From contig JAZNXS010000003.1 of the NCBI GenBank assembly GCA_045594025.1, positions 1 through 64,000 on the forward strand: 64,000 nucleotides of DNA, in the 5' to 3' direction. This DNA comes from Scatosoma sp045594025 (GTDB lineage Bacteria; Bacillota; Clostridia; Christensenellales; Borkfalkiaceae). Below, in pieces: positions 17,680 through 25,042 of this stretch; the stretch's first letter is position 1; each line of letters starts with the position of its first letter. The position numbers were made by a program, and so were the translations under genes. Below the pieces are notes generated by a model. It was not told where the DNA came from. It saw only the letters and a program-made list of their open reading frames with translations, and did not search any database.

Positions 17680-18141
17680 TTACTTTTTAAATCCTAAAAA
17701 TTTTAATACTTTTTTCACTGCCCCAACGCACTTTGCCTTTAAAAGCACGAAAAAACGTCTGGTTTTGTATGTTTTAATACGTTTTTCGGCATATTTTACG
17801 TACTTTTCATCCTTAACCGTATAATGTTTCCCCTTACGGAAAAACTCTGTTAAAACGCCGATTACATCGCTTTCAGGAATATATTCATCCGAATAACAAT
17901 TATCCCCTCGAATGACGTATCCACCTTCAATCGGTTGTAAAACACGGTGTAAAACATAATCATTCCCACGTTTATATAAAGCCACGTCCAAACGTTGAAG
18001 CCGTTCGGTCTTCGGCAAAACGATAATCGTGTCCCGACGGTTTTTCAGCATCGGAAGCATGCTGACGCCTACCGTTGGACCGATATATTTGCCGTGGATT
18101 TGAAGTACTTCTTCAATTGTATACTTTTCTAATTCACTCAT
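17680..18141 (-). CDS. S24/S26-family peptidase
   Basis: A 153-aa protein with the signal-peptidase-type nucleophile motif GVSMLPML near residue 30 (Ser33). A basic RLDVALYKRGNDYVLHRV segment lies where the catalytic Lys region is expected, then GGYVIRGDNCYSDEYIP, the conserved S26 box. It lacks the N-terminal membrane anchor of ordinary signal peptidase I, and its Lys-rich C-terminus (KKVLKFLGFKK) is not a clear membrane helix. It overlaps the PqqD gene by 4 nt (ATGA) and abuts the exporter, so all three are translationally linked. It probably processes the cassette's peptide or protein substrate (inference). Confidence 0.85.
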   Translation of the reverse strand: MSELEKYTIEEVLQIHGKYIGPTVGVSMLPMLKNRRDTIIVLPKTERLQRLDVALYKRGNDYVLHRVLQPIEGGYVIRGDNCYSDEYIPESDVIGVLTEFFRKGKHYTVKDEKYVKYAEKRIKTYKTRRFFVLLKAKCVGAVKKVLKFLGFKK

Positions 18142-18404
18142 TCTTCCAAGAAATTATTAGCAGAAAGAACCTGCGTAAATTTTTCCACGTCAGCAGCTGC
18201 GCGTTCTCTTTCCACGTCATATTCTGCGCAGAGTGCGTCAATCCCCTCTTCCAAAGTATGGTCTTCGGTAAAGAATTTCCACATAAATGCGCCCGTATCG
18301 TTTAAATTGATCATTCCGTGGAAGGTTTTACTCATTGCGCCAACGGGCACAACTACGTTTTCTCCACCAACTACACGGAGTACAAATCCCTTTTTAATCT
18401 TCAT
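18138..18404 (-). CDS. PqqD-like peptide-binding protein
   Basis: An 88-aa stand-alone PqqD-fold protein of the type that binds leader peptides in ribosomally made, modified peptides (RRE domain). Family features are GFVLRVVGGENVVVPVG, MINLNDTGAFMWKFF and a C-terminal helical segment (DVERERAAADVEKFTQVLSANNFLEE). The start has AAGGGG. It lies between the HPr-kinase-like gene (9-bp gap) and the S26 peptidase (4-nt overlap). No radical-SAM enzyme, lasso cyclase or transglutaminase-type protease is next to it, which separates this cassette from PQQ and standard lasso peptide clusters. Confidence 0.88.
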   Translation of the reverse strand: MKIKKGFVLRVVGGENVVVPVGAMSKTFHGMINLNDTGAFMWKFFTEDHTLEEGIDALCAEYDVERERAAADVEKFTQVLSANNFLEE

Positions 18405-18413
18405 AATAACCCC

Positions 18414-19142
18414 TTATTTTTCTATTTTACATTTGTTAAAGGAAAGTCCAGTCAATGCTTCAAAAGAAGTTTTTACCGCTTCTTCGGAAATGTCGCATTT
18501 CAAAAGATATGCAGGTGTTTTGGCAATGAGTTGATCCGCAAGATCCAACGTCGCTACCGCGTTCTCTTCGTCATGAGGCAACAAAATCTGATTAAACAAC
18601 AGTGCGGATACTTCCGAAGGCGTCAACCTGCGTATCGAATTTTCTTTTGCTTGTTCCAAAAAGCAAAGTCCGCAAAGCGGCGCGCTGGATTTCGTTCCCC
18701 ACGCTTCCTTACCGTTCCAAGGCGTACCGTGCGCAATAAATTCTTTTTCAGTGTGTTCCAGAATCGGCTTATCTCCGTTGATCATCGTCGGCGTGGAAAG
18801 ATATTTTTTCCAAAGCCTGGTATGCGTTGATTTTCCCGTACCGCTTCTACCTAAAAATGCATAGCCTTTGCCGTTGTATTCCAAGACAGCGCCATGCAAA
18901 AGCATGCGATTCAACACAGGAATTTGCATACAAATACTACGGTATAAGCATATATTTTCGATATATCCGTCAGAAAAGCCCTCAGAAATCTCCTTTTCTG
19001 CCGCAAATTCCTCAGTAGAAACCCTCGCTGTTAATGCCACGGGAGAATCCTGATCTGCAGAGAGGTATTCCTTACAGAACTTCGTCGTATATTCGTATGT
19101 ATTCTCAATTTGGACGCGAAGCCCTGCGATTTCATAAACCAT
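18414..19142 (-). CDS. HPr-kinase-like P-loop protein
   Basis: A 242-aa protein with a P-loop GRSGTGKSTHTRLW near residue 100 and a following INGDKPIL segment, as in HPr kinase and PEP-carboxykinase-type ATPases. It is far shorter than true HprK and lacks its N-terminal domain. Such proteins accompany PqqD homologues in several clusters, for example the paeninodin lasso cluster, where the kinase phosphorylates the precursor's C-terminal Ser (known). Whether this one phosphorylates a peptide is inference. It has only a weak Shine-Dalgarno and starts 9 bp after the 80-aa gene, so it may be translationally coupled. Confidence 0.8.
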   Translation of the reverse strand: MVYEIAGLRVQIENTYEYTTKFCKEYLSADQDSPVALTARVSTEEFAAEKEISEGFSDGYIENICLYRSICMQIPVLNRMLLHGAVLEYNGKGYAFLGRSGTGKSTHTRLWKKYLSTPTMINGDKPILEHTEKEFIAHGTPWNGKEAWGTKSSAPLCGLCFLEQAKENSIRRLTPSEVSALLFNQILLPHDEENAVATLDLADQLIAKTPAYLLKCDISEEAVKTSFEALTGLSFNKCKIEK

Positions 19143-19151
19143 AGTATGCCG

Positions 19152-19394
19152 TTAATAATTACCCGTCCAAATATCCTCGCTAGAGGTAGGCGGCGTAAAG
19201 TCAAAACCGTTCGATAAGCCGATGACGGTAAGTGTGATAGCCAGCGCAAGCAACGCTACAGCCACAACGGAAAGACCGATGATAGCGATTGTGCGAGCGT
19301 TAATTTTCTTCTTGGGAGTATCTTGCTTTACAACCCTGTGATTGTTGGATTTAATAACGTTCGTATTATCTTGTTTGCTTTTTTTATTACTCAT
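19152..19394 (-). CDS. 80-aa single-pass membrane peptide, possible cassette substrate
   Basis: A Lys/Asn-rich cytoplasmic segment (residues 1-33) leads into one transmembrane helix (TIAIIGLSVVAVALLALAI, about 35-58). An outside tail follows, rich in Thr, Ser, Pro and acidic residues and ending SSEDIWTGNY. A good AGAGGT Shine-Dalgarno lies before the ATG. It is the first gene of the PqqD/kinase/peptidase/exporter cassette and follows purB by 11 bp. I recognise no family. It might be the modified substrate or a membrane anchor for the machinery; I cannot tell which. Confidence 0.7.
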   Translation of the reverse strand: MSNKKSKQDNTNVIKSNNHRVVKQDTPKKKINARTIAIIGLSVVAVALLALAITLTVIGLSNGFDFTPPTSSEDIWTGNY

Positions 19395-19405
19395 AATACC
19401 TCTGA

Positions 19406-20842
19406 TTAAATGCGAACGTCGCCCGTTTCGCCAAGTAAATTAGAATGTTTTTTCAATATCGGATCGATTTCATTTTGAATAAATTCAACCGTTTGCGAAG
19501 GCGCTCTGCCGATGAAGTTTTTCGCATCGAGAATTTCATCAAGCTGACCCCAAACCGCTTTAAACGTTTCGTCTTGTTTAATCAAATCGATCAAATTGTT
19601 TTCTCCGCCTTCCACTTTCACGTTTTTCCCTGCTTCCATGGAAAGTACGCGAATGCGTTCGTGTAATTCCTGACGATTTCCGCCTGCTTTTACACAAGCC
19701 ATCATAATATTTTCCGTTGCCATAAACGGAAGCTCTGCGCGAATATGCTTTTCAATAACCTTTTCATAAACGACTAGATTTTCCGCAACGTTCATATAGA
19801 TATTCATAATTGCGTCCACCGCCAAGAATGCTTGCGCATTGACGATACGACGGTTAGAAGAATCGTCCAACGTTCTTTCAAACCATTGCGTCGAAGCGGT
19901 TATAGCGCTGTTCATCGGCAAGGAAAGCACGTATCTGGCTAAGCCGCCGATGCGCTCCGAACGCATAGGATTACGCTTATATGCCATCGCAGACGAACCG
20001 ATTTGATTTTTCCCAAACGGCTCTTCAATCTCCTTCATATTTTGAAGAATTCGAATATCATTAGAGAATTTATACGCGCTTTGCGCAATTTGCGAAAGTA
20101 CGCACAAAACGTTATAATCCAGCTTACGAGGATAGGTTTGTCCGGTTACGCCAAACACTTTGTCATAACCCATCTTTTTTACAACGCGATCCTGCAGCTC
20201 TTTCACTTTCTCTTCGTCGCCGCCAAACAACTCCATAAAGCTTGCCTGCGTGCCCGTTGTTCCCTTCACGCCGCGCAACTTAATGCAGTCCTTTGCATGG
20301 ATTAAATTGACGTAGTCCATTTCCAAATCCTGCAACCACAGGGTTGCACGTTTGCCAACCGTCGTCAGCTGCGCAGGTTGTAAATGGGTAAAGCCCAGCG
20401 TAGGTAAATCTTTATATTGTAAAGCAAACTTCTTCAATTTATCCATCACGTTGACAAGCTTTTTCAAAATGATATCCAAAGCGTCGTCCATCATGATTGC
20501 TTCTGCATTACAATCGACAAAACAGCTGGTAGCGCCCAAATGAATAATGGGCATAGCTTTTTTCGCGTAAGCACCATACGCCTTTACGTGCGCCATAACG
20601 TCATGGCGTACCTCTTTTTCATATTGCGCCGCTAATTCGTAATCGATATCGTCAGCATATGCCTTTAATTCATCCACTTGCTCTTGCGTGACGTTAAGCC
20701 CAAGCTCCATCTGCGCTTCTGCAAGCGCAATCCACAGCTTTCTCCAAAGCTTAAAGCGTTTATCATCCGAAAATGCCTGCTGCATTTCTTTGCTGGCGTA
20801 TCGGGTAGTCAAGGGATTAACGTAAATGCCGTTATCTATCAT
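19406..20842 (-). CDS. purB: Adenylosuccinate lyase
   Basis: Cleaves SAICAR and adenylosuccinate in purine synthesis. The 478-aa protein carries the superfamily signature GSSAMAYKRNPMRSERIGGLARY near residue 285, the HLGATSCFVDCNA region and HLQPAQLTTVGKRA with the catalytic His. AAGAGG precedes the ATG. It is upstream of the PqqD cassette and downstream of the cyclophilin gene in one tightly packed operon, without other pur genes nearby. Confidence 0.96.
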   Translation of the reverse strand: MIDNGIYVNPLTTRYASKEMQQAFSDDKRFKLWRKLWIALAEAQMELGLNVTQEQVDELKAYADDIDYELAAQYEKEVRHDVMAHVKAYGAYAKKAMPIIHLGATSCFVDCNAEAIMMDDALDIILKKLVNVMDKLKKFALQYKDLPTLGFTHLQPAQLTTVGKRATLWLQDLEMDYVNLIHAKDCIKLRGVKGTTGTQASFMELFGGDEEKVKELQDRVVKKMGYDKVFGVTGQTYPRKLDYNVLCVLSQIAQSAYKFSNDIRILQNMKEIEEPFGKNQIGSSAMAYKRNPMRSERIGGLARYVLSLPMNSAITASTQWFERTLDDSSNRRIVNAQAFLAVDAIMNIYMNVAENLVVYEKVIEKHIRAELPFMATENIMMACVKAGGNRQELHERIRVLSMEAGKNVKVEGGENNLIDLIKQDETFKAVWGQLDEILDAKNFIGRAPSQTVEFIQNEIDPILKKHSNLLGETGDVRI

Positions 20843-20854
20843 AACAATTTCCTC

Positions 20855-21376
20855 TTATGCTTTTACAGGATTAGGATATTTCACCCCAAAGGTTTCCGCC
20901 GTTACCTTTTTCATCTTTTGTTCTTCGTAAGGCTTATCGTACCAATCGGTTTTTACGCTTGCAATAGCGTCTACCGTGTCCATGCCTTCAATAACTCTGC
21001 CAAACGCCGCATACTGCCCGTCAAGATACTCTGCATCGTCGTGCATTACAAAGAATTGCGAGCCTGCGGAATCAGGATGTTGCGCGCGAGCCATGGAAAG
21101 CACTCCTCTTTCGTGTGCAATATCGTTTTGAGGGAAACCGTTTCCAGAAAATTCGCCCTTAATACGATAACCGGGGCCGCCCGTACCCTGTCCGTCGGGA
21201 TCGCCGCCTTGAATCATAAAGTCCGAAATAACACGGTGAAAAATTACTCCGTTATAAAACCCTTTATTTACAAGGTATAAAAAGTTATTCACAGTGTTCG
21301 GCGCTTTATCGGGATAAAGCTCCGCTTTAAACGTTTTTCCATTTGCCATTTTGAATGTTATAATAGGATTTTTCAT
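20855..21376 (-). CDS. Peptidyl-prolyl cis-trans isomerase (cyclophilin type)
   Basis: A 173-aa cytoplasmic cyclophilin with GVIFHRVISDFMIQGGDPDGQGTGGPGYRI and SQFFVMHDDAEYLDGQYAAFGRVIEGMD. It has no signal peptide. It catalyses proline isomerisation during folding. It lies 4 bp after the comEB stop and 12 bp before purB. Confidence 0.95.
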   Translation of the reverse strand: MKNPIITFKMANGKTFKAELYPDKAPNTVNNFLYLVNKGFYNGVIFHRVISDFMIQGGDPDGQGTGGPGYRIKGEFSGNGFPQNDIAHERGVLSMARAQHPDSAGSQFFVMHDDAEYLDGQYAAFGRVIEGMDTVDAIASVKTDWYDKPYEEQKMKKVTAETFGVKYPNPVKA

Positions 21377-21380
21377 AATT

Positions 21381-21845
21381 TCACTCCCCTAAGTCGTCGT
21401 ATTTTTCCACAATTACGTTTGCTTCGTTGAATAATTGTAAGGAGAAATCATCGGGATAGCCGTTTTTATAAATGACGCGAGTAATCCCTGCGTTGATAAT
21501 GATTTTCGCGCATATTACGCAAGGTTGGTGCGTACAATAGAGCGTTGCGCCATTGACGTTGATACCCGAACGAGCCGCTTGAATAATGGCGTTTTGTTCC
21601 GCATGTACGGCAAAGCAAAGCTCGTGCTTCGTGCCGCTTGCAATATTCAGTTTACGGCGAAGACATTCGCCCTTTTCCTCGCAGTTTTTAATGCCTGCGG
21701 GGGCGCCGTTATACCCTGTGGTCAATACTCTTTTATCCTTTACGATAATCGCGCCAACGTGACGGTTTTCCTGAAAACAGCTGGACCAAGTAGCCACCGT
21801 TTCAGTAAGTTCCATAAAACGCTTATCCCATTTATTTACAGCCAT
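21381..21845 (-). CDS. dCMP/deoxycytidylate deaminase family protein
   Basis: A 154-aa zinc deaminase of the ComEB/dCMP deaminase family. The zinc site is HAEQNAI plus TLYCTHQPCVICAKIIINAG (His, then PCxxC). It makes dUMP for thymidylate synthesis, and related ComEB proteins were named from competence operons. It is the first gene of the operon that runs through purB to the PqqD cassette. GGAGGAG precedes the start. Confidence 0.93.
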   Translation of the reverse strand: MAVNKWDKRFMELTETVATWSSCFQENRHVGAIIVKDKRVLTTGYNGAPAGIKNCEEKGECLRRKLNIASGTKHELCFAVHAEQNAIIQAARSGINVNGATLYCTHQPCVICAKIIINAGITRVIYKNGYPDDFSLQLFNEANVIVEKYDDLGE

Positions 21846-21872
21846 AGAAACACTCCTCCTATTTTCATATTG

Positions 21873-21901
21873 ATTATAGCATATTTTTTTATGAAAATCA
21901 A
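21873..21901 (-). promoter_or_regulatory. Promoter of the comEB-to-ABC operon
   Basis: Minus-strand TTGATT (21896-21901), 17 bp, TATAAT (21873-21878), 28 bp before the start codon. I see no other strong promoter down to the cassette. Confidence 0.82.
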
Positions 21902-21983
21902 TTCTTTCAACAGAATTTTACACGCATCTGCGCGCAATTCCTTGAAATATTTAAAAAAAATCCTAAATTTTCCATTTTTCTGT

Positions 21984-22011
21984 TTGACAGTTACCATAAA
22001 TTGTTTATAAT
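21984..22011 (+). promoter_or_regulatory. Promoter of groES-groEL
   Basis: TTGACA (21984-21989), 16 bp, TATAAT (22006-22011). No CIRCE repeat (TTAGCACTC-N9-GAGTGCTAA) lies near it. Confidence 0.85.
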
Positions 22012-22030
22012 AATACTTGAAAAATATTTG

Positions 22031-22040
22031 CCCCATGGGG
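22031..22040. promoter_or_regulatory. CCCCATGGGG palindrome in the groES leader
   Basis: A perfect 10-bp palindrome about 13 nt after the expected transcription start, followed by three more G. It is placed where CIRCE would sit. It could be an operator or leader hairpin; function unknown. Confidence 0.4.
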
Positions 22041-22065
22041 GGGTAACAGATTCGGAGGATTATAT

Positions 22066-22353
22066 ATGAATATTAAACCTTTATTCGACAAAGTTGTTGT
22101 GGAAAGCGTAACGGTTGAAGAAAAAACCAAGAGTGGTTTCTTCCTGCCCACCTCTGCGCAAGAAAAACCGCAAACCTGCCAAGTTGTAGCGGTAGGCCCT
22201 GGCGGTATTATTGACGGCAAAGAAGTAGTTATGCAAGTTAAGGTTGGCGATAAAGTACTTTGCTCTAACTACGCAGGTTCCAACTTCAAGGTTGACGGTA
22301 AGGAATTTACGATTATTAAACAAAGCGACATTCTCGCGATTGTGGAAGATTGA
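22066..22353 (+). CDS. groES: Co-chaperonin GroES
   Basis: The 10-kDa lid of the GroEL chamber, 95 aa. Typical segments are IKPLFDKVVVE, the mobile loop (EEKTKSGFFLPTSAQEKPQ), GPGG, and KVGDKVLCSNYAGSNFKVDGKEFTIIKQSDILAIVED. CGGAGG lies eight bases before the ATG. It is followed by groEL after 29 bp. Confidence 0.97.
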   Translation: MNIKPLFDKVVVESVTVEEKTKSGFFLPTSAQEKPQTCQVVAVGPGGIIDGKEVVMQVKVGDKVLCSNYAGSNFKVDGKEFTIIKQSDILAIVED

Positions 22354-22382
22354 TTTCAGGAGATTGAGAAGGAGATAATATT

Positions 22383-24008
22383 ATGGCAAAACAGATTAAA
22401 TACGGCGAAGACGCCAGAAAAGCTTTAGAAACGGGTGTTAACGTTTTAGCGGACACCGTTAAAATTACCCTTGGCCCTAAAGGCAGAAACGTAGTGCTTG
22501 ACAAAAAATTCGGCGCTCCTCTTATCACCAACGATGGTGTGACGATTGCAAAGGAAATCGAATTGAACGATCCCTTTGAAAATATGGGCGCTCAACTTGT
22601 AAAAGAAGTTTCCACTAAAACAAACGACGTTGCAGGCGACGGTACGACAACGGCTGTTGTTTTGGCGCAGGCAATCGTCCGCGAAGGCTTGAAAAACCTG
22701 GCGGCAGGCGCTAATCCCATCATCTTAAAGGAAGGCATTAAAAAAGCGGTTGACGTTACCGTAAACCACCTTAAAGGGATTTCGAAAGCAGTAGAAAGCA
22801 ATAAAGCAATCGAACAGACTGCTTCCATTTCCGCAGGCAACCCTGAAGTGGGCGCATTGATTGCAAAAGCCATGGAAATCGTTGGTAAAGACGGTGTAAT
22901 TACCGTTGAAGAAGGCAAATCCATGAACACCGAACTTTCTACCGTAGAAGGTATGCAGTTCGACCGCGGTTATGCTTCCGCATACATGGTTACGAATACA
23001 GATAAAATGGAAGCCGTTATCGAAAACCCCTATATTCTTATCACAGATAAGAAGATTTCGAGCTTACAGGAAATCCTCCCTGTCATCGAACCCCTTGCAC
23101 AGCAAGGCGCCAAGCTTTTGATTATCGCTGAAGACGTGGAAGGCGACGCTTTGGCGGCGCTCATCGTCAATAAGTTGAAAGGCGTATTCAATTCCGTAGC
23201 GGTAAAAGCGCCCGGCTTTGGTGATAGAAGAAAGGAAATGCTGCGTGATATCGCTATCCTTACAGGCGGCGAAGTCATCTCCTCTGACCTCGGTTTGGAA
23301 TTCAAGGACGTAACTTTGAATATGCTGGGTAGAGCTGCAACCGTACGTGTAGATAAAGAAAACACGACGATCGTCGGCGGCGCAGGCGAAGCGATTGCAA
23401 TCAAAGACCGTATCGCTTCCATTAAATCGCAAATTGCAGAGACGAAATCCGATTACGACCGTGAAAAATTGCAAGAACGCCTTGCGAAACTTGCAGGCGG
23501 CGTAGCGGTAATCAGCGTTGGGGCTGCTACTGAAGTAGAAATGAAAGAAAAGAAACTCCGCATCGACGATGCTTTGGCGGCTACGCGCGCGGCTGTGGAA
23601 GAAGGTTATGTTCCCGGTGGCGGTAGCGCACTCCTCTCTGCCGTTCCCGTTGTGAAAAAACTTGTTGCAAGCCTCAACGGCGACGAAAAAACGGGCGCTT
23701 CCATCGTATTGAAGGCTTTGGAAGAACCCATCAGACAAATTGCGAAAAACGCAGGGCTTGACGGTTCGGTTATCGTAGATAAAGTGCTTTCCTCTAAGAA
23801 GGCAAACTACGGCTTCGACGCGTTGAATAATAAGTACTGCGATATGGTAGAATGCGGTATTATCGACCCGACAAAAGTTACCCGTTCCGTATTGCAAAAC
23901 GCTGCGTCCGTTGCGTCCACTCTCCTTACCACGGAAAGCATCGTAACGGATATTCCTACCCCTCCTGCTCCTATCGCACCCGGCGGCGACATGGGTGGCA
24001 TGTACTAA
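22383..24008 (+). CDS. groEL: Chaperonin GroEL
   Basis: The 60-kDa chaperonin, 541 aa. ATP-binding segments GDGTTTAVVLAQAI and DGVTIAKEIEL, the catalytic D in the family region, and AATRAAVEEGYVPGGGSALL are all present. The C-terminus ends in GGDMGGMY, a short version of the GGM tail. Start has AGAAGGAG. It is co-transcribed with groES and ends at a strong terminator. Confidence 0.98.
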   Translation: MAKQIKYGEDARKALETGVNVLADTVKITLGPKGRNVVLDKKFGAPLITNDGVTIAKEIELNDPFENMGAQLVKEVSTKTNDVAGDGTTTAVVLAQAIVREGLKNLAAGANPIILKEGIKKAVDVTVNHLKGISKAVESNKAIEQTASISAGNPEVGALIAKAMEIVGKDGVITVEEGKSMNTELSTVEGMQFDRGYASAYMVTNTDKMEAVIENPYILITDKKISSLQEILPVIEPLAQQGAKLLIIAEDVEGDALAALIVNKLKGVFNSVAVKAPGFGDRRKEMLRDIAILTGGEVISSDLGLEFKDVTLNMLGRAATVRVDKENTTIVGGAGEAIAIKDRIASIKSQIAETKSDYDREKLQERLAKLAGGVAVISVGAATEVEMKEKKLRIDDALAATRAAVEEGYVPGGGSALLSAVPVVKKLVASLNGDEKTGASIVLKALEEPIRQIAKNAGLDGSVIVDKVLSSKKANYGFDALNNKYCDMVECGIIDPTKVTRSVLQNAASVASTLLTTESIVTDIPTPPAPIAPGGDMGGMY

Positions 24009-24028
24009 TTGAATAGGAAAATCAATAT

Positions 24029-24060
24029 AAAACGGCTCCTGCGCGGAGCCGTTTTTTTTC
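24029..24060 (+). terminator. Terminator of groES-groEL
   Basis: Stem AAAACGGCTCC (24029-24039) pairs with 24045-24055 around a TGCGC loop, followed by a run of eight T. It reaches the stop codon of the convergent spo0A. Confidence 0.92.
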
Positions 24061-24061
24061 A

Positions 24062-24823
24062 TTAAACCATATTTTCTAAAATCAGTTTATCTGCTACCAA
24101 AGCGATGAATTCGCTGTTTGTGGGCTTTTCCGATCCTAAGTAAATCCTTGCGCCGAAAATGGCGTTAATCGCGTCAATTCTTCCCCGATTCCACGCCACT
24201 TCAATGGCATGGCGTATCGCGCGTTCTACCTTGCTTGGCGACGTGGAAAACTTTTTCGCAATCGACGGATATAACTCTTTGGTGACGCTATTGATGATAT
24301 AGGGATGCTCGATCGTCATTTTGATCCCTTCCCTCAAATATCCGTAACCTTTAATATGCGGCGGAATACCGATAGAAATAAAAATTTCACTGATTTTTTC
24401 TTCCGTCGTAATCGGTTTACGTTTACTGATTTTTAATTCCTTCTTCTTATCCGCGGCGTCTTTCATCACTTCATTGATACGTTCTACTGCCGTAAGAATA
24501 GAAAAAGGTTTCACTAAATAATAGATTGCACCTTCCGTCATTGCACGTTCGATCAACCCGTCGTTGGGAATACCCGTTGCAATGATTTTCGCCTCCGGCC
24601 ACGCCTTTTTTATCGCTCGAATCACACCGCAACCGTCCGTTCCCTTTAAAAACATACCGATAATGACCAAATCAGGCTTGATAGCAAGGATTTTCTTTAT
24701 CCCCTCGTCTCCATCGTCACCCGAATAAACCACCTGATACAATTTCGTTTCCGTTAACGCTTCTTTCAACTGCGTCAAAACTGCCGAATTAGATTCTAAT
24801 AATAAAACTGAATTTGTTCTCAT
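24062..24823 (-). CDS. spo0A: Spo0A-type regulator with a degenerate receiver
   Basis: A 253-aa homologue of the sporulation master regulator. The C-terminal DNA-binding domain is well kept (PSKVERAIRHAIEVAWNRG, KPTNSEFIALVADKL). The receiver is degenerate. Counting from the ATG at 24823, residue 56 is Gly (codon GGT), where B. subtilis Spo0A has the phosphorylated Asp56, and residues 10-11 are Glu-Ser instead of Asp-Asp. The switch Thr (IIATG) and Lys (VKPF) remain. A longer frame to 24856 exists but the 24823 ATG matches the family start and follows AAAGGAAAGG. It is monocistronic, convergent with groEL. Confidence 0.9.
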   Translation of the reverse strand: MRTNSVLLLESNSAVLTQLKEALTETKLYQVVYSGDDGDEGIKKILAIKPDLVIIGMFLKGTDGCGVIRAIKKAWPEAKIIATGIPNDGLIERAMTEGAIYYLVKPFSILTAVERINEVMKDAADKKKELKISKRKPITTEEKISEIFISIGIPPHIKGYGYLREGIKMTIEHPYIINSVTKELYPSIAKKFSTSPSKVERAIRHAIEVAWNRGRIDAINAIFGARIYLGSEKPTNSEFIALVADKLILENMV

Positions 24824-24868
24824 AAAATAACCTTTCCTTTCAAAGTTTTTTATCAACGTTGTGCACCT

Positions 24869-24897
24869 ATTATATTACACAATTTTGAAAAAGTAAA
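24869..24897 (-). promoter_or_regulatory. Promoter of spo0A
   Basis: Minus-strand TTTACT (24892-24897), 17 bp, TATAAT (24869-24874), 45 bp before the ATG. The -35 is weak and the -10 perfect. Confidence 0.75.
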
Positions 24898-24958
24898 GCA
24901 TTATTTTACAATATTCAAAAATATTTTTCAAAAATCTAAATATTATTGTTCAATAATC

Positions 24959-24975
24959 GTCGAAATATGTCGAAA
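24959..24975. promoter_or_regulatory. Tandem 0A boxes upstream of spo0A
   Basis: CGTCGAA (24959-24965) and TGTCGAA (24969-24975) lie in the same orientation, 10 bp start to start with a 3-bp gap. This is the spacing of the Spo0A sites at the B. subtilis abrB promoter (known). The second box is the exact consensus. They lie 62-83 bp upstream of the spo0A -35, suggesting autoregulation. An ATTATTG/CAATAAT inverted repeat (24943-24958) adjoins them. Confidence 0.6.
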
Positions 24976-24991
24976 GGGCTATAAATAAAGA

Positions 24992-25020
24992 AAAAGACGG
25001 GATAAAATCCGTCTTTTTTC
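24992..25020 (-). terminator. Terminator of the ABC-F gene
   Basis: AAAAAGACGG (24992-25001) pairs with CCGTCTTTTT (25010-25019). On the minus strand the stem ends in TCTTTTTC. Confidence 0.82.
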
Positions 25021-25042
25021 GTTAAAATTTGAATTTTTACAA

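Noticed and set aside
22018..22065. CIRCE operator before groES
   Set aside because: The TTAGCACTC / GAGTGCTAA arms are absent on both strands.
23064..24062. 332-codon minus-strand open frame opposite groEL
   Set aside because: A shadow of the conserved groEL reading frame; no domain, and it overlaps the groEL terminator.
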